9,341 nucleotides of DNA from Methanomicrobiales archaeon (GTDB lineage: Archaea > Halobacteriota > Methanomicrobia > Methanomicrobiales > Methanoculleaceae). A program made the translations under genes and the position numbers. How positions within the stretch are numbered: position 1 is the stretch's first letter; every line of letters begins with the position of its first letter. Of this stretch, positions 5,903 to 9,341 are shown piece after piece. Where the stretch lies: assembly GCA_012510335.1 (NCBI GenBank), contig JAAZIF010000084.1, positions 1 through 9,341 of the forward strand. Direction: 5' to 3'. The notes beneath the pieces are model-generated. The model saw only the letters and a list, made by a program, of their open reading frames with translations, did no database searches and was not told the origin of the DNA.

Positions 5903-8632
5903 ATGGATCCCGAGCACAGGGGCCTTCTCTCTGAGATCCTCCAGATGAGCACCATGATGCCGGTGTTACAGATCGAGAACGATATGGAGGTCCGGCCAAA
6001 CGCCAACCTTACAATCCAGAAAGGCATCCTCAGCCTCGAAGAACCCTCAAGGCTGAGGGGGATGCGGCTGCCGATAGACCACTTCTCCCGCGCACTGGCC
6101 CTGGATCAGGGATCAAGGGCGGTCGGCATACTCCTCTCCGGCATGGGGTACAGCGGGGTTCTTGGCCTCAGCCTGCTGAAAGCAAACCTCGGGGCGGTGA
6201 TGTTCCAGGATACGATCACCGCAGAGTTCCCGAGTATGCCCCGGAGCGTCATCGTATCCGGCCTCACCGATTACATTGCGCCGGCAGACAAACTCACGGA
6301 ACGGCTCTTCAGCTATATCCAGTCCTGCCGGAGCCTTAGCGAGACGACCCCGGAAGAGAAGAGATACACGAACGCGCGCACGAAGATCCTCGCCCTGATC
6401 CGGTCATGGACGGGTGAAGACTACTCCATGTTCAAGGAAAGCCTGATCCGCGACCAGATCGAGCGAAGGATGGGGCTGTACCAGATCGGTGACAACGAGG
6501 AGTACGCCCGTTACATTCAGGAACACCCGGAGGAGATCGATATCCTTGCGCAGGAGATCCCCGCCGGCCCGAACTGGTTCTTCCGCAACCCCGGGATATG
6601 GGGGATCCTGCGCGAAAGACTGCTGAGCGAGTTGATCAGGACCAAACCGGATGGCACTACGCTCCGGGTCTGGGTGCCGGGATGCGCCACCGGGGAGCAG
6701 ACATACAGCATGGCCATCATGCTTGAGGAGACGATCCGGTCATCGGGCAGGGAGAACGATATCCAGTACCAGATCTTCGCGACCGATATAGATCGGGAGA
6801 GGATCCTTGAGGCGCGGGAGGGGACGTACGTCGCGAACATAGAGGTAGATGTATCGCTGGAGCGGTTGGAGCGCTTCTTTATCAAGCGGAACAACACCTA
6901 CCAGATTCGCCAGGAGATCCGGGGAAAGACCATCTTTGCCCAGCACAACGTCCTGAACCATCCGCCGTTCCTCCACCTGGACATACTGGATGTCCGGGGT
7001 CTTCTCATGTACATGAGCCCGGATCTGGTGCAGAAACTGCTGCCTCTCTTCCAGTATGCCTTAAATCCCGGCGGGATCCTCATCCTCGGCATCAACTACA
7101 CCGCCGGGGAACCCCCGGATCATTTCGAGCCCATTGACAGAACCCGGAAGATCTACCGGCAGATCCCGTCACCCGGAGGATATGAGATCGGGATGGAACT
7201 GCCCTGCACATTCACACCCCCCTCCAGGCAGCAGGAGGACGAATCCGGATCCAGGAATGAATCATCTTCCATCGCTGCACACGCCCGGGAATGGCTTCTC
7301 GCGCATTACGCTCCTCCGGCAGTGATCGTTAACGAGGACGGCGATATCCTTTACTTCCAGGGGAGGACCGGGAAGTATCTGGAGCCTTATCCAGGTAGAG
7401 CAACCCTGAACGTCTACGCGATGGCACGGCGAGGTCTTCGCTACCCGCTCACATTCGCCATCCGCACCGCCATCCAGGAGAGATGCACCGCCACGCGGGG
7501 GCCGGTCTTTGTAGAGACGAACGGGGGCGAAGAGGCGATCCACCTGACCGTGCGCCCGATACGCCTGGTTGAAGGCGCAGAGGATCTCCTCATAGTCATA
7601 TTCGAACCGGTGCCGGGCCCCGCCTCAAAGACCGGGCATGGCGAGAATACAACCCCGAAGGTTACACTGCAGTCTGACCTCGATAAGGAACTCGTGGAGA
7701 CCAGGGCCCAGCTCCAGCGCACGATCGAGGATATGCAGGCATCCCAGGAGGAGCTCCAGAGCACGAACGAGGAACTGAAGAGCACGAACGAGGAATTGAC
7801 GAGTTCCAAGGAGGAGCTCCAGTCCCTGAATGAGGAGCTGCTCACCGTCAACGCCGAACACCAGAGGAAGATCGAGGAGCTCTCGGAGAACAACGACGAT
7901 ATGCGCAACCTCCTGCAGATTACCAATATCGCCATGCTCTTCCTCGACAATGACCTCCGGGTGCGGCGATTCACCGACCTCATCCGGCCTATAACCAGCC
8001 TCCAGCCGGGAGATGTGGGAAGACCCATCACCGACCTCTGGATAGGAATACGTGGCGAGGATCTCGTGGGGGATGTAAGGGCGGTGCTCGACACCCTGCA
8101 GATACAGACGAGGCGGGTGCAGGCAGATGATGGAAGATGGTACCTGATGCGGATCCTGCCCTACCGGACGACAGAGAACCGTATCGAGGGGGTCATAATC
8201 ACCTTTAACGATGTGACGCCGATCAAGGAGATGGAGGATACCCTTGAGGAGGCCTGGAGGTATGTAGAAAACCTCATCGCTATCGCCCACGAGCCGCTGC
8301 TGATGCTTGACGCCGAACTTCGCGTCATATTCGCGAATCGCTCGTTTTATACGGCATTCCAGGTCACGCAGGAGGAGACAGAAGGAAATCTCATCTACAC
8401 CCTGGGAAATCAGCAATGGAACATCCCCCGGCTCCGCAGACTGCTCGAGGAGATCCTGCCCCAACAGACAAAATTCGACGGTTTTCTGGTGGAGCATGAC
8501 TTCCCCACGATCGGGCACCGGGTGATGCGGCTTAACGCACGGGTGTTCCACTCAGACGTTGGACCCGACCAGATCCTCCTCGCCATCGAGGACGTCACTG
8601 GCAGGAGAGAGGAGGAGACCACTTCTGTATAA
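5903..8632 (+). CDS. CheB-CheR-PAS fusion protein, long intact frame lacking the CheB N-terminus
   Basis: This 909-residue frame is the bulk of a chemotaxis-type fusion; its true start is probably upstream across two frameshifts. Order: remainder of CheB methylesterase (1-135); CheR N-terminal helices (about 158-215, including KESLIRDQIERRMG); CheR SAM methyltransferase (about 216-420, with VWVPGCATGEQTYSMA at 256-271 and IFATDID at 291-297); a PAS-type domain (455-570, YAPPAVIVNEDG... FQGRTGKYLEP); a coiled coil of seven-residue repeats (about 588-665); a second PAS (668-775); and a third PAS (785-900, ending LLAIEDVTGRREE). No kinase domain follows, so output is unclear. Key residues look degraded: the CheB Asp of GTGSDG is Ser (S84, GMGYSG), the CheR VTxFFR is PNWFFR (N224), GEE is GEQ (Q266), and CRNLLIY is VRGLLMY (364-370). 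ATG 5903 falls inside the CheB fold at MDPEH and has no convincing ribosome site. It may be a sensory pseudoenzyme or a decaying duplicate. Confidence 0.85.
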   Translation: MDPEHRGLLSEILQMSTMMPVLQIENDMEVRPNANLTIQKGILSLEEPSRLRGMRLPIDHFSRALALDQGSRAVGILLSGMGYSGVLGLSLLKANLGAVMFQDTITAEFPSMPRSVIVSGLTDYIAPADKLTERLFSYIQSCRSLSETTPEEKRYTNARTKILALIRSWTGEDYSMFKESLIRDQIERRMGLYQIGDNEEYARYIQEHPEEIDILAQEIPAGPNWFFRNPGIWGILRERLLSELIRTKPDGTTLRVWVPGCATGEQTYSMAIMLEETIRSSGRENDIQYQIFATDIDRERILEAREGTYVANIEVDVSLERLERFFIKRNNTYQIRQEIRGKTIFAQHNVLNHPPFLHLDILDVRGLLMYMSPDLVQKLLPLFQYALNPGGILILGINYTAGEPPDHFEPIDRTRKIYRQIPSPGGYEIGMELPCTFTPPSRQQEDESGSRNESSSIAAHAREWLLAHYAPPAVIVNEDGDILYFQGRTGKYLEPYPGRATLNVYAMARRGLRYPLTFAIRTAIQERCTATRGPVFVETNGGEEAIHLTVRPIRLVEGAEDLLIVIFEPVPGPASKTGHGENTTPKVTLQSDLDKELVETRAQLQRTIEDMQASQEELQSTNEELKSTNEELTSSKEELQSLNEELLTVNAEHQRKIEELSENNDDMRNLLQITNIAMLFLDNDLRVRRFTDLIRPITSLQPGDVGRPITDLWIGIRGEDLVGDVRAVLDTLQIQTRRVQADDGRWYLMRILPYRTTENRIEGVIITFNDVTPIKEMEDTLEEAWRYVENLIAIAHEPLLMLDAELRVIFANRSFYTAFQVTQEETEGNLIYTLGNQQWNIPRLRRLLEEILPQQTKFDGFLVEHDFPTIGHRVMRLNARVFHSDVGPDQILLAIEDVTGRREEETTSV
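7742..7891 (+). repeat. Seven-residue coiled-coil repeat tract inside the CheB-CheR fusion
   Basis: Residues about 614-663 of the fusion are a near-perfect run of seven-residue units built on EELQSTN: SQEELQS, TNEELKS, TNEELTS, SKEELQS, LNEELLT, then a looser VNAEHQR and KIEELSE. At DNA level this gives 21-base quasi-repeats around GAGGAGCTCCAGAGCACGAA. Heptad spacing fits a continuous signalling helix joining the first PAS-type domain to the next. The same motif is a recognised hallmark of CheB-CheR-PAS proteins, so it supports family assignment. The repeats could allow unit gain or loss by slippage. Confidence 0.8.
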
Positions 8633-8640
8633 CGCGGTCG

Positions 8641-8667
8641 GGTATGCGGGTGGCGGAGAAGCATACC
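8641..8667. promoter_or_regulatory. 7-bp inverted repeat upstream of the second CheB-CheR gene
   Basis: GGTATGC at 8641-8647 pairs perfectly with GCATACC at 8661-8667 across a 13-base loop. The half-site centres are 20 bp apart, about two helical turns, as in operators for dimeric DNA-binding proteins; as RNA it would make a modest hairpin. No T-run follows, so it is not a classic terminator. It sits between the stop of the first fusion gene and the GGGAGAG ribosome site (8672-8678) of the second, where either role could tune expression of the second gene. Confidence 0.35.
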
Positions 8668-8683
8668 AGATGGGAGAGAGAAT

Positions 8684-9341
8684 ATGAGCAAACCCCTTGC
8701 GATCGTGGGCATCGGCGCATCCGCGGGCGGGCTTGCGGCACTCGAGCAGTTCTTCAGGAACATGCCGCCGGACGCCGGGATCGCCTTCGTGCTGATAACA
8801 CACATGGACCCCGCCCAGAAAGGGCAACTGCCGGAGATCCTCCGGCGGTTCACCAGGATGCCCGTGCTGGAGACCGAGGACGGCATGAAGATCGAGGCGA
8901 ACACGGTGTACGTGAAGCCCGCACAGTATGACCTAACCATCTTCCACGGCATCATCGGGCACCTGGAACCGGTCAGGACAGGCGGCCTCCGGATGCCCAT
9001 CGACAGTTTCTTCCAGCACCTTGCAGAGAACCAGGATGGAAGAGCGATAGGGATCGTGCTCTCAGGGACGGGAAGTGACGGAACGCTCGGTATACGGGCC
9101 ATTAAGGAGCGAGCGGGCATGGTGATGGCCGAGGATCCATCTTCGGCCAGGTTCAGCGGCATGCCCTGGAGCGCGATAACCTCCGGATTTGTGGATTACA
9201 GCGCCCAACCCGAGGAACTTCCTGATCTGCTCCTCCGTTACTTGAAGTTCTCCGTTACGACGCCGACGGATGAGATGCTCGCCACGGCACGGGTGGAGGC
9301 GGACCTGAAGCAGATCTTTACCCTCATCCGCCTGCACAGTG
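8684..9341 (+). CDS. CheB methylesterase domain of a second CheB-CheR fusion, partial at 3' end
   Basis: The frame is open from ATG 8684 to the window end (219 residues visible) with GGGAGAG as ribosome site. The CheB domain occupies about residues 4-185, with the whole catalytic triad in place: Ser13 in IGASAGG, His40 in ITHMDP and Asp132 in LSGTGSDGT. It also keeps VYVKPAQYDLTI (75-86) and RMPIDSFFQHLAENQ (103-117), typical of the esterase domain in CheB-CheR fusions. No receiver domain precedes it. The last visible residues (ADLKQIFTLIRLHS) align with the start of the CheR N-terminal domain in the upstream gene (KILALIRSWTG), so a CheR domain almost certainly follows outside the window. 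By family it should hydrolyse glutamate methyl esters, classically on chemoreceptors, though no receptor is nearby. It is a tandem paralogue of the preceding gene and starts 51 bases after it. Confidence 0.9.
   Translation, partial: MSKPLAIVGIGASAGGLAALEQFFRNMPPDAGIAFVLITHMDPAQKGQLPEILRRFTRMPVLETEDGMKIEANTVYVKPAQYDLTIFHGIIGHLEPVRTGGLRMPIDSFFQHLAENQDGRAIGIVLSGTGSDGTLGIRAIKERAGMVMAEDPSSARFSGMPWSAITSGFVDYSAQPEELPDLLLRYLKFSVTTPTDEMLATARVEADLKQIFTLIRLHS

Noticed and set aside
5572..6027. Minus-strand frame of 151 codons over the frameshifted CheB start
   Set aside because: It looked like a possible real gene because the plus strand is broken there, but the plus strand reads as CheB in two frames and the minus frame shows no motif.
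7441..8094. Minus-strand Ser-rich frame (217 codons)
   Set aside because: The serine runs come from reading the GAG/GAGCTC repeat codons backwards; no domain or ribosome site supports it.
7625..8551. Long minus-strand open frame (308 codons) opposite the PAS and coiled-coil region
   Set aside because: It lies entirely antisense to a well-supported fusion gene. Its Leu/Glu-rich repeats are the reverse reading of the heptad tract, and it has no recognisable domain.
8410..9162. Minus-strand frame of 250 codons spanning the junction of the two CheB-CheR genes
   Set aside because: It crosses the end of one clear gene and the start of another on the opposite strand; the plus strand carries the CheB motifs.

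Overview
The window reads as a GC-rich archaeal chromosome segment, most likely from a methanogen of the Methanomicrobiales, close to Methanoculleus. This rests on recognition, not a search. The signs are the soluble PAS histidine kinase with an archaeal-style HDI(G/N)N phosphorylation box, a CheB-CheR-PAS fusion of the type common in these methanogens, short Shine-Dalgarno-led operons, an archaeal TATA-like element, and an envelope protein rich in N-glycosylation sequons.

Region 1 (1-3009, plus strand) is a compact run of three genes. It holds the C-terminal part of an M24 metallopeptidase cut by the window edge, a membrane-anchored extracytoplasmic protein of unknown function, and a soluble two-PAS sensor histidine kinase with a cysteine cluster in PAS1. 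Gaps of 14 and 18 bases suggest one transcript. No response regulator is present.

Region 2 (3020-5115, minus strand) converges on region 1 with only 10 bases between stop codons. In transcription order it holds a group II-like cysteine desulfurase (class V aminotransferase), a small unrecognised protein, and a class I SAM-dependent methyltransferase, spaced like an operon. A 93-base divergent promoter region separates it from region 3.

Region 3 (5209-9341, plus strand) has a small J-domain protein followed by two tandem CheB-CheR family genes. The first is the most notable object here. Its long reading frame (5903-8632) carries most of a CheB domain, CheR, three PAS-type domains and a seven-residue-repeat coiled coil. 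The start of its CheB domain lies upstream and is split by two compensating single-base frameshifts near 5831 and 5900. Even after correcting these, the CheB catalytic Asp is replaced by Ser, an otherwise conserved stretch is missing, and several CheR signature residues are changed, so it looks like a sensory pseudoenzyme or a decaying gene. The second copy (8684 onward, cut by the window end) keeps the complete CheB triad Ser-His-Asp. The two are separated by 51 bases containing a 7-bp inverted repeat. No CheA, CheY, receptor, tRNA, rRNA, CRISPR array or insertion sequence was seen.
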